A stretch of 64,000 nt of DNA from Eucommia ulmoides (lineage: Eukaryota > Streptophyta > Magnoliopsida > Garryales > Eucommiaceae), in the NCBI GenBank assembly GCA_016647705.1, contig CM028326.1, positions 16,307,901-16,371,900 on the forward strand, given 5' to 3'. Below the pieces are notes generated by a model, which was given only the letters and a program-made list of their open reading frames with translations, was not told where the DNA came from and searched no databases. The position numbers and the translations under genes are program-made. This document shows, one piece after another, positions 33,295 to 43,495 of the stretch. How positions within the stretch are numbered: position 1 is the first letter of the stretch; each line of letters opens with the position of its first letter.

Positions 33295-34710
33295 TGTACG
33301 GCGAGCGTTTTTACACACTTGCGTATTGACTGCTCGCAAGTACACGAGGTCAAGTCTTGGTAAAGATAAAGAGAGTAGGGGTATCATGTCCACAAGGATT
33401 GGTTGTGATTATTATTGATTACCGCGTTTATCATGACCTAACTTTATCCAGGCTAAAAAAGAATGTGTAAAATTTATATTGAACTAAACTAATTAACTAA
33501 ATTATCTATACTAATATAATGAGATGTTTTCGGGGAAAGAATTGTCTAGGGATTAACATTGTTTACAAATATGTCTTCGATCTCGTTTGACTTACGTTAA
33601 TGGTGTTCGGGTATCCGACAATCTCGGTTCGTAAACTCACTCGCTACCTCTCCCGAGTCTAAGATGAGTGAATACATGACTTTGCGTCAACGAAAAAGTC
33701 CCCCTCAATGTTTTAATGACACTAGGTCACATGAGTCTCGCCCTAACGTCATTGATTGCACATTTTCTAACGCCCTCCCGGGTCGTTAGGTCGTGTTGTA
33801 TTTACCTTAGTCTGAATCTGGGATTACCTCTCCCGAGTATCAAACATCCTATTATCTAATTATTTAAGCAAGCATAATATCAAAGAATAACGGTGAACAC
33901 AATCGAAATTATTATAAAACACACATTAACGAAACACTGAAATCAAAATAGCCACATATTTATAAATGTATTTTTAATCCCTAAACAATCCATGTTTAGC
34001 TAACGGCCATAACCATATTTACAATAAGAACGAGCTAAATATGCTCAACAAATGCCTAAGTTAAAGAAATAAAAAAAAAAACCCCGAAAGAACTTAGCCT
34101 AGTCCGAAGATTATGCCGTAAAACGATCGCTTCCTTCAACTTCTCTTCTTTGGTTTGTGAAATCTCCCTAAAAAACACTCTAATCTCCATCCAAAATATG
34201 TTCTAAGTATTCTAGGGGTGTTGGAGATCCAAGGGATCGAAAATGGAGAAAGGAGAGGGGATTAAATAGAAAAAATATCCTAAAAATATCTAAAAATATC
34301 AAAACTGGTGCAAAGGTGACCGTTGCGGTGGTGGGATTCACCGCTGCGGCGGTGGGGATGTCGAAACAATGTTCACCGCAGTAGTGGAGAAGGCGGTGAG
34401 ATTAGGGGCTTCTCTGTATTTTGACCGCCGTGGCGGTGGTTTTACCACCGCATCGGTGGATTTGCAGAGAGTTTAGGCTGGGCTCTAAAGTTTTACCACC
34501 GCATCAGCTTCTTTGCCCTTTTTTCCACCGTTCTTCCACCGTCTTTGATTCGATATGATCGTTTTTGATCCATTTGCATCCCGTTTTACCCCATACACCT
34601 GATTGATAGCAAAAAGAGTATAAACATATTAAAACATACTAAAACGTAATAAACATACTTGAAAACTAATAAGTTCGGTTTAGAAATAGATAGGTAATTT
34701 AAACCTATCA
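33295..34710 (-). repeat. A-1 5' LTR
   Basis: TGTACGGCGAGCG to TTTAAACCTATCA, 1416 bp, aligning to the truncated 3' LTR at 22979-24150. The palindrome array lies at 34315-34510. The right junction returns directly to element B LTR sequence. Confidence 0.9.
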
Positions 34711-34792
34711 ACAATTAATTAGTTAAAAACCTGTGTTTAACCGATAATTTGGGGCGTTTAGGAGATAATCGCCGGGCTTGGGCTTTTGGGCC
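34711..34792 (-). repeat. Element B 3' LTR, middle piece
   Basis: It matches 51080-51157 of the B 5' LTR ('ggggcgtttaggagataatc', 'gggcttgggcttttggg'). It ends in GGGCC, the target site of A-2. Confidence 0.85.
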
Positions 34793-36089
34793 TGGTGGCA
34801 CATAATTAAATGCATGCCAATCCTCCACAAGTGTACGGGTTAAGTTTTAATATAGATAAAGAGAGTAGGGGTATCGTGTCCATAAGGATTGGTTGATATT
34901 ATTATCGAGTACCGCGATTATCATAACCTAATTTTATCTAGGCAGTAAAAATGTGTTTATAATTAATTAATACTAATACTAAGTTAATTGATCTAATTAT
35001 ACTAATATTACATTGAGATGTTTAGGGAAAAGATTGCCTAGGGATTAACTTTGTTTACAAAAACGTGTTTGGTCTCGTTTAGTTTACAATAACGGTGTTC
35101 GACCTATCCGATAATCTTTGTATCGTAAACTCACTCGTCATCTCTCCCGAGTGTAAGACAAGTGAATATGCGACTTTGCGTCAACAAAGAAGTCTCCTCC
35201 AATGTCTTAACGACACTACATCACATGTGTCTTACCCCAACGTCATTGATTGCACACTTTCCAACTCCCTCCCGAGTTATTGGATCATCGCGTTGTATTT
35301 AACTTAGTCCGAATTCGGTGTTACCTCTCCCAAGTGTCAAACCCTGTATTCTAAATATATCTATCTAAGCATAATAAACATAACAATATAGAAACACAAT
35401 CAAATAGCGAAGAACAACCATAAATGAAACACAAACTCAAACAAACAACATTTTCATAAATATTATTAATCTCTAGACAAATTCAGTTTAGCTCATGGCC
35501 ATAACCATTTATACAAGGAAAAATGAGCTAAAAAGGCTCAACAACCTACCAAAGTTAAGAAAATAAAGAAGAAACAAAAGAAACTTAGCCGTAGTCCGAA
35601 GATTTGCCACTAAAAATGCCTCGGGATCGCTTCTCCTTCGGAATTAGTTGAACACTCCCTAAAACTCTCTCTAAAATATCCTAACCCTAAATGAGCTCTA
35701 ATAGTGGAATGGAAGAAGAGATGAGAAGAAATAGAGAACAAAATATCTAAATAAATATCTAATTATGGTGCAGAGTGATCGCCGCTACGGTGGGCATGTC
35801 TGTTAAGTCACGGCCTCGGCGGTGGACTTAGCGGTGGGAGCGAGGAACGTTCTGTGGTTTCACTGCCTCGGCAGTGGATGTTAGGAAAGAATAAGGCCCT
35901 TATGCTTGTTTTCCCATCATTCTTGATCCGATTTGATCGTTTATGATCCGTTTTCATCCATTTTAACCCTCACTCACCTAATTTAGAACAAAAAAAATAA
36001 AAACATATTAAAATATAATAATACATAATAAACATACTCGAAAACTAACAAGTCCAGTTTGGAAATAGATAGGTAAATTACACCTATCA
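34793..36089 (-). repeat. A-2 3' LTR
   Basis: TGGTGGCACATAATTAA to TTACACCTATCA, 1297 bp. Palindrome motifs (CACCGC/GCCTCGGCGGTGG type) are at 35775-35885. AT-rich AAATATCTAAATAAATATC (about 35740-35758) takes the usual TATA position. Confidence 0.92.
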
Positions 36090-37648
36090 AATACCCCCAA
36101 ATTTGGAATTTTGCTAGCCCTCAAGCAAAACACCCACACAATGCGAATACAACAACTACTTACGAAATTAAAAACTAAAAATTAAAAACATGAAAAACAA
36201 AAATATGCAAGTTTTGATTATCATCTAATGGCCAAACAAATTTTCTCTCATCGGCCCCCAATCCTATCCAGTTTAAGAATAAATCACACCATGTGGTGTT
36301 CTAGAATTTCAACGTTCAATAATAGTAAGCGCCATTCTAGATCCTATCAAAGTATGTGTGTTAAAACTCAAATATACAACTATCCGTTGATTCGATGAGA
36401 TTATCCTTCAATAAAATTCATGACTTAAACCATTAAGGTATAGGGAATCCATATGCCTGACTCAGGTTCTATCCTCCACTAATGTAGGTTCGGAGGTCCA
36501 AAATAATCATTAGGACTTGGTTCGAGTTTGGAAAAATGGCCAAGGGTATATCGAAATCAGAAAACAGGTTAACGTTGTTAATTTGACGATACCCGGGGCA
36601 TATGCTTGGCACTCTCACACTCGAAACCCCACATATAAAATTGAAACAATCTTGAACATATATTAAGAATGTCGTACTCACTTGTCAAATTAAATTGGAA
36701 TAAAACTATATTTACATTTTTTTTTTCAAACCAAATGCACCCTCAAACTTATTTGATTTGTATAATTTAAGGGGTGTGTGAAATATGAACGAAAAATGAC
36801 TAGTGAGTACTCAAATACTGAACTAATTAATAGCTCACCCAAAACCCAACCGCTCACAGCAAGTAGCATAACGAATGCTAACTTGATTCACTTACATTGT
36901 GCCTTTGGTTTAGCAATATAAGTTTGGAAAAAGTTTAATCGGCTATGGTATTAGTTAAGTGTTCTGAATTGAAATGACTATTAGGCTTCAACAGGGTAAC
37001 GAGGGATAATGATATATCAAGGTAAGCTTAAAAGGCTCAAGTGACAAAATGATTGCCTAAATCATATTTCATGAACTATCTCGCCTATAATTTCGCCTCG
37101 AATTTCCCCCAAATCAAGTTCTAGAATCCCTATTGTCATGAATTTGGGTGATGGACAATCATTTTCAAATCAATTAGATGGTTCTACATTGCGTTTATGT
37201 GCTCGTGCATTTAGGATCTACAATAACTTTTACTAAAATGAAACGTTAAGCACAAAGAACACACATGAATGAGCTTTACGCTCAACCTAAAAAAAAAAAA
37301 TCAAGGGACATACTTATCATCGGGTAATGGCCCAGATGAAGTCAAAACTCAGCACATAATAATAACTACCCTAAGTAAACATGCACATGATAAAAATAGT
37401 AAAACATAAACTACAACTAGAACATATACTAAAACACACTACATATCACTACCAACTTAACATAGGCACTGCCCAAAACGACCCGTTAGTGATCCCAATG
37501 ACAGTATATAGCATGATAATGAAGAAGAGGGTTTAAAACACGTACCTGGGAAGTGAGAAAATCTCACCTCCGAATTAAGTCGGCTGTGATGGATTTAACT
37601 AATTTTTTTCCTTGGGTTGCCTCCCGAGAAGCACTTGGTTTATGGTCG
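36090..37648 (-). other. A-2 polypurine tract and conserved non-coding module
   Basis: The polypurine tract (minus CCAAATTTGGGGGTATT) adjoins the LTR. The same ordered blocks as in A-1 follow: 36250 'tcggcccccaatcctatcca', 36476 'cactaatgtaggttcggagg', 36589 'gatacccggggcatatgctt', 36735 'gcaccctcaaacttatttga', 37015 'atatcaaggtaagctt', 37198 'tgtgctcgtgcatttaggat', 37320 'tcgggtaatggcccagatga' and 37616 'gttgcctcccgagaagcact'. No convincing ORF. Confidence 0.75.
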
Positions 37649-38649
37649 TTAGCCTGATACACTGAAGTACTCGTCAAAGAGTGGCTTCTGCCCATAGTAC
37701 GTGTCAAATAACACTATGTATGGGTCTTGGTTTGATACGTCCTCAAGACTGGCGAGATTTGGCATTATATGGCTCGGGCTTTCAACTCGATTCAGCTCTA
37801 TCTCTTGTGCTTGGGGAACTTGAACGTATTAAGCTGGAAATGGGGTAGGGTAGGTGAACCACATCGGATCCTCATAAATGCGATCATCTTGGCTCGGGGG
37901 TGGCATCACCAACTGTAATTGAAACGGTAAAAACTCACAACAATAAATATGTGAATCTTCATCGCCAATCCACACTTGAGGTGTTTTATTTCATGATCGT
38001 CTTCGATCTCACCCAAGTACTTCTCACTTGTCTCCGGTTCCTCTCGGTGGCGTTCATAATTGGATTCAACATGTTCGCTTCTTAGTGCCACCGTCTCTGT
38101 CTCGGCCTCAACAAAGCAGATAAGCTGACCGATTTATGTTTGAAGAGACGTTACAGTCGCATCAATCTCGATACAGACCGTCTTGATATTATCAAGACAA
38201 TCCTCATGCTCGTTGAGTTTATCATGCATCTCCCTCAATAATTTCTGAGTCTCCCCAATAACAGTAGCAAACACGTCTTCTAAGGCAGGGGAAGACTTCT
38301 CATCTTGATCCGAAATATCAATCTATGGTGCCGTAGTGTTAAAACTATCCCCCAAGCTTTGGTGACTTGATGAATAATTCCAACTATGATTATCATAGGC
38401 TGCCATTTCCTCCAACGACCAAATGGCTTCGTCCGCAGTTAGGTCATAGAAAGAGAAGGTATTATTTCCTCATTCCACCCAATTTATTGTTCCAGCTTGT
38501 AACCCGTCGAGAAAATTCAGGAGTTGACATTCCCTAGAGAATCCATGGTTCGAAAACCGAAGTAGCAGCTCATTGTAACGATCCCAAGTGCAATAAAATA
38601 GCTCAGAATCTTGTTGAAAAAATTGTATCAATACTTGTCAATCTAACAT
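37649..38649 (-). pseudogene. Gag-like ORF of A-2, broken
   Basis: The same protein as in A-1: start at 38649 (MLD, then TGA), with RYNELLLRF, LLNFLDGLQAG and NWVE before another TGA, and an end at SG plus stop (37649-37651) just before the conserved post-gag block. The length between start and end (1001 bp) is not a multiple of three, so there is at least one frameshift besides the stops. It cannot make Gag. Confidence 0.75.
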
Positions 38650-38773
38650 CTCCCGTACCCTGCAAGATAAATAAAAACAAAACTAGAAAATAAAAATTAT
38701 AAACAAAAGAAATGCCTAAAGTAAAATCGGGTAATTTACTCACAATATCTATAAAAATCTAAAAACTAATCCC

Positions 38774-38791
38774 CGACAACGGCGCCAAAAA
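38774..38791 (-). other. A-2 primer binding site, tRNA-Asp type
   Basis: The minus strand reads TTTTGGCGCCGTTGTCGGGG, one change from the plant tRNA-Asp complement TGGCGCCGTTGCCGGGGA. It is the best-preserved primer site of family A in this window. Confidence 0.88.
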
Positions 38792-38793
38792 CT

Positions 38794-40074
38794 TGGTGGC
38801 ATATAATTAACGTAGGCCACTCTCACCGAAAGTGTACGGGTCAAGTTTTAGTATAGATGAGGAGAGTAGGGGTATCGTGTCCATAAGAATTGGTTGAGAT
38901 TATTATTGAGTACCACGATTATCATAACCTAATTTTATCTAGGCGGTAAAAATGTGTTTATAATTAATTAATACTAATACTAAGTTAGTTAATCTAATTA
39001 TACTGATATTATATTAAGATACTTAGAGAAACGATTGCCTAGGGATTAACTTTGTTCACAAAAATGTGTTTGGTCTCGTTTAGTTTACAATAACGGCATT
39101 CGACCTATCCAATAATCTTTGCATCATAAACTCACTCGTCACCTCTCCCAAGTGTAAGACAAGTAAATATGTGACTTCGTGTCAACAAAGAATTCCCCAT
39201 CAACGTCTTAACGACATTAAGTCACATGAGTCTCGCCCCGACGTCATTGATTGAACACTTTCACTACAAGAAAAATGAGATTCTGCTACGATTTTTTTTG
39301 ACGACGACACAATAATCATCGCCAAATGTGTCTATTGGCTACTAAATGAACAGTCATTACCAAATGTGACCTCCTTTGGTGACGAAGTGTAAATTTGTAG
39401 ACAAAGATGGTTAATAGGTGACGAAATTATAGAATTCATTTCTATTGGTATGACCAATTCTTGGCGCCAAACAAAAAAAAGAAAAAAATTTCTTGCTAGC
39501 GTATTGGCGACGGAAACATTTTGTCGCCAATGTGGTACGAGATATTTTTTATTTGGCGACGAACCCCTTTCGTTGCGTTTTGTCATTGCAAATGTATAGG
39601 AGACGAATAGAAGAGGAAAGGAGAATAAATAGGGAAAAAATATCTAAATAAATATCTAATTCTAGTGTAAAGTGATCGCTACAGCGTTGGGCATGTCGGT
39701 TAAGTCACAGCCTCGGCGATGGACTCAGCTGTGGGAGCAGGGACCTTTCTGTGGTTTCACTAATACGGTGGTGAGGTCACCGCCTCGGTGATGGATAATC
39801 AGCAAGAATAACGCCCTTCTCTACATGTTGATCGCTACGGCAGTGATCAGGAGGTCGCAGCGGTGGGCTGCAGGTATGAATTTTGCCCTTATGCTTGTTT
39901 TCCTACCGTTTTTTATCTGATTTGATTGTTTATGATCCGTTTTCATCCCTTTTCACCCCTACATGATTTATAAAAAAAAGAATAAAAATGTATTAAAACA
40001 TAATAATACGTAATAAACATACTTGAAAACTAACAAGTTCGATTTGCAAAAAGATAGGTAAATTACACCTATCA
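38794..40074 (-). repeat. A-2 5' LTR with inserted and deleted segment
   Basis: It matches the A-2 3' LTR on both sides of about 39262-39597. There roughly 440 bp (equivalent to 35271-35710) are missing and a CACTA fragment of about 335 bp takes their place. It ends TTACACCTATCA before GGGCC. Confidence 0.88.
39262..39597 (+). mobile_element. CACTA (En/Spm) transposon end fragment
   Basis: It starts with CACTACAAGAAAAAT (39262-39276), the terminal repeat of plant CACTA transposons. Subterminal GGCGACGAA/TTGGCGAC motifs follow in both orientations (for example 39506-39532), typical of CACTA ends. No opposite terminus TTTTTCTTGTAGTG is seen and no transposase is encoded. It is a one-ended remnant inside the A-2 LTR. 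Confidence 0.75.
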
Positions 40075-40432
40075 GGGCCCATTTGGCGAAGCCCGTAGGC
40101 CTTTGTTAGGCCTGCGGCGGTGAGTTGGTGGGTGAGAGTGGAGATTAGTAGAGTCTTGGAGAAGAGACAAGGTGAAAGGGAGATCTAGTCAAGGTGACCA
40201 ACTGAGTCCTTAAACCTGATCGCCCAGAGCATGGCGTAGAGCTCAAAGCGGCACATCCCTATGGGGCTCCTCGCTCATCTCTAGATGCAAATGAGGTTCC
40301 AGGGAGGATCCATGATTGATGTATGATCCAACGTGGTATTATGGATTTCAGAATACGTCCCAGTCCATACGACAACGGTCATGTGGCTAGGTCCTAAGTG
40401 CTGACTCAGAGGTGCCCAAAAATACCCTTATC
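40075..40432 (-). repeat. Element B 3' LTR, proximal piece
   Basis: It matches 51153-51508 of the B 5' LTR: 'gcctttgttaggc', 'gaagagacaaggtgaaaggg', 'gtatgatccaacgtgg' and 'gaggtgcccaaaaataccct'. On the minus strand a polypurine GGGCTAGGGGTAAC lies next to it (40433-40447). Confidence 0.85.
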
Positions 40433-40888
40433 AGTTACCCCTAGCCCTGTACCGCGAGGAGAGTGAGGTGTTCAGGGATATCAATTCCTTGCTAGAACGA
40501 GCGTCCTAGAGAGTTAGTTTTTCCCTGAAGAGCTTATTTGAAATAGGCTCCCAGATGATTGGCGTCTGCGGTATGATAGCACAGTAGGGAGACACACGTT
40601 CACCATGAATAGACCTTGAGCATAGACAAGCCTTCTCCATCGAGAAAACAGAGCTAACCCGAAGAGGAAAATCACGCGTCGAGTAGGGATTGACCCGTGC
40701 CCAACTACACCGTTAGATGCGTTGGCCTGTGGGCTAGCTAGGCTCCTCGGCCTACTTATTGGCCTTGGGCAAGTGTGTACTGGCCCTTGGGGCTAGCTAG
40801 CACGCATACACACCCGACGCACTTGGATGGAACTCATGTGCGCCCAACTCGCCTATCGATGCGCTCATCGACCCGGGGCTGAATTTTT
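40433..40888 (-). other. Element B sequence between 3' LTR and antisense ORF
   Basis: Begins with the polypurine tract of B and otherwise holds no gene that I can see. It lies upstream of the antisense ORF on the plus strand and so may hold its promoter. Confidence 0.5.
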
Positions 40889-40896
40889 TATAAATA
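40889..40896 (+). promoter_or_regulatory. TATA box of the antisense ORF
   Basis: TATAAATA within TTTTTATAAATAAGG, about 55 bp before the first ATG (40951) of the plus-strand reading region. It points opposite to element B's own transcription. Confidence 0.5.
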
Positions 40897-40950
40897 AGGA
40901 GAGAGAATCTCATTTAAACACATTCCATCTCTCTGGGCACTTTTTGAGAA

Positions 40951-42621
40951 ATGTCTTTGTATGGTATTTTTATTTTTGAAATGTTTACTCTTATTTCTAG
41001 TTCTAAATATTCTTCTACCTTTGAGAGTAGTTCAGGTAGTAGCATGTAGGAGTAGGCCTCTCCTATTACTAAGGATGCCGGACGGCACATGGGTACCTCG
41101 AGCTCGCCTTTTTCTTCTCTGGTGGTTTAGATACCATCGCCTAGGCGAAAACCCTCCCGGGCTGACCTGGTGTCCATGGTCAGTTACCCCGACATGCGCA
41201 AAGAAGAGGGCTCATCGTTGAAGCCCATTTTTGTTGCCATTTTGGAGGAGGAGGACCGTGTAACACAGACGATGTTTCTCCAAGCTATTCCCTTAGTGTC
41301 TTGGCCCGTCTATAGTCTAGGACCCGAGAGATGATCCTGAGGACACCCTTCAATTAATTAAATGAGTTGTTGAGCTTAACTCTATACGGTATCCACTTCT
41401 ACCGAGCTCCGTCTCTGCCCTTGCTGAGCTTTCGTTGAGGCCGTGATTTCATGGCAAGTATGGACAATGTTGCTTTGCTGAGGAAGATTGATACTATGAG
41501 AAAGGCTGGGGCCATATGGAGCCCCAGTATTAAGCAAGGATAATCCTCCCAGGGTGGTGCTCCACCTTCCCAGCCTCTGACCCGCTCCCGAGAAAAGACT
41601 GGAGAGTTTGGTTCCAATGCATGAAGAATGGACACCAGGTTATTCAGCAGGAGAGGAGAAAGGGCCCTGCTGTAGAGCCGATCAAGCAAGGCACACAATA
41701 GGACAGGCATCCCTCAAAGCTAACACTAGCTTCTCCTATCTCTCTTGAGGCTCGTTTCGATTTCTTTGGAGTAAAGAATACCGTGGTAGAGGTCAACACT
41801 CGCCTGCTAGACAACCCAGTGCTTGCACTAGGATTCCTTGGTAGGGTGACCCCTCTGGCTGATATGAAAAGGATCTCAAGTACCAATCTTGAGCGGCTTG
41901 TCGGAGACGTCTACAGAGACTTAACGAGGGTAAGTACTTCACTCTTTCTCAGCACTTACATTCTTTGCAAATCGTCTTGAGTTTCTCGAACATGTTTTTA
42001 TCTACCCAACTTACTTCTCTCAGCAGGCTACCCTTCAATATCACTGGCTGGGAGACTAAATCTTCTCCGAAGGTGGATGTCTTGTCGATGTGGACTCTTA
42101 ACGAGCCTCTCTCAAAGAGAGTGACGATGTGGAGGTTAGACTCTGCGCTGATCTGTCTACTCTTTGGATGGAGAATCTTGGACTCTAGATTGATTGACAG
42201 AATATCAATTCGCGGATTGATAAACTCGAGGCCAAGTTAGCCTTATACAAGTACCGCACTGAAGACTAGGAGAATGAGTCTCAGGCCATCACTACCCAGG
42301 CTAGGGAGAAGGGAAAATCAGAGGAAGTGGAACAATGGAAGGAGGGCCCCAGGTATAAAGAGCTTCGAGAGAATATGGCCAACGACTTCCTAGAAATTGG
42401 GAACAAGGCCACAACGAAGGCCATCTACCACTTTCTCACTGACTTCTCTCCTGTCCATGTAGACATGGAGTTCTCTGAGCTAGAGGACGATGCCAAGCAT
42501 GAAGGCGCTGGGTAGGGAGATGCTGAGGGGGACGATGCTATTGAAGGGGCCCCTGAAGAAGGTGAGCTTGACGTTTCTTTTCTGCTCTCGGACACTCCTC
42601 ATTTTAAGGGTGAGGATGACT
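40951..42621 (+). pseudogene. Antisense ORF remnant of Tat element B
   Basis: Between integrase and 3' LTR, on the strand opposite gag-pol, the sequence reads a decayed protein. A Ser-rich start is followed by EIPSPRR-like residues across a stop, VAILEEEDRV, DMKRISSTNLERLVGDVYRD, charged KGKSEEVEQWKEGPRYKEL (42318-42370), FSPVHVDMEFSELEDDAKHE (42442-42500) and an acidic end KGEDD before TAA at 42619. Stops and shifts occur throughout; the best open piece is 42327-42515. Extra antisense ORFs at this place are known from Tat-lineage elements, with unclear function. That this is one is inferred from position, strand and composition. Confidence 0.55.
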
Positions 42622-43495
42622 AAACTTTTGGCTGTTACTTCCCTAGTACTTGAGTTTTTGTAGAATTTTACTCATTTTTTTTGTCCAGTTGGATTGGGTG
42701 GACGATCTCCTCTTTTTGTAACGGGCTGATGACCCATTCTTGTACATCTTCTGAACATATAAATGTAAATTATTTTTTTTGCACTTCTGCAGGTCTGTTC
42801 TTATTTCCAACATTTTTTCCACGTCATTCTCTGTCTGGCATGATTTTTAGAGTTGTAAAATTTTGAAAAGTTTACAAAAACTTCTCTAAACAAAAACTTC
42901 AAGAACTTCTTGTCTCTGTCCAGGGCCTTGGACCACTACCTCCCAGTCCAGGACATAAGTTGATCATGAGAAAATCGTGTCACAGACTTAGGAGGATGGT
43001 TTTCTAGGGTGTCTCATCGTCTTGGTCCACAGAGATTCAACACAATGGTTGGTTTCTCGTGGCCGGTCATAGGCGAGTTTTCCCTAGTCGGGTTCATTCC
43101 TAATCTTTTCAGGTTATCTCATTTTTAGCCCAAGCAGGAGCACCTTCCCATTTAAAACATCGGACTTATCGTCAATTGGTGGGGAGAGGTACTTAGCTGT
43201 AGGTCCTCAGACCCGATCAATGCACCGCCCTTGGTGGATAACCTTAGTCTTTTCTCGGGTATAGACTATTGACCTTTGGAGAGGGTCTGGTTGTCACCCT
43301 CGACGCCGAGCATCGAGATGCATCTTGTGGAGAGTCCTCCACAACGTTGAGTGTCGGGAGGCCATTTATGGATAATCACCCGTGACTCTGTGGGCCGGGA
43401 TGCCGTTTACTTGGAGGAGTATAAGCGACATTGTACACAATATGTTCTTTATTTGGAAAAGAAAAACATATTACACCGTACAAAGCAAAAGTTAT
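42622..43495 (-). other. Element B non-coding segment after integrase
   Basis: No gene. Parts resemble element D at 3865-4250 when compared in opposite orientation: 'gagggtgacaaccagaccct' and 'tctgaggacctacagctaag' on the minus strand. Confidence 0.55.

Larger units (their letters stand above)
22979..34710 (-). mobile_element. Non-autonomous family A element A-1 (hosting A-3)
   Basis: Its 3' LTR (22979-24150) lacks about 245 bp at its outer end; its 5' LTR is 33295-34710. The polypurine tract is next to 24151 and the primer site at 33273-33288. The interior has one gag-like ORF (32172-33152) and a long non-coding module. Element A-3 is inserted at 24520-30995. Without A-3 it is about 5.25 kb, too small for pol. 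It sits in element B's 3' LTR; the outer left boundary was lost together with about 15 bp of B. Confidence 0.85.
34793..40074 (-). mobile_element. Family A element A-2, full length, TSD GGGCC
   Basis: A complete minus-strand structure of 5282 bp flanked by perfect GGGCC (34788-34792 and 40075-40079). The 5' LTR is 38794-40074, primer site 38774-38791, broken gag 37649-38649, non-coding module 36105-37648, polypurine tract 36090-36105 and 3' LTR 34793-36089. It has no pol, so it would depend on another element's enzymes. The right LTR is scarred by a CACTA fragment. Confidence 0.93.

Noticed and set aside
32993-33418. 141-aa plus-strand frame
   Set aside because: Antisense shadow of the A-1 gag start, primer site and LTR.
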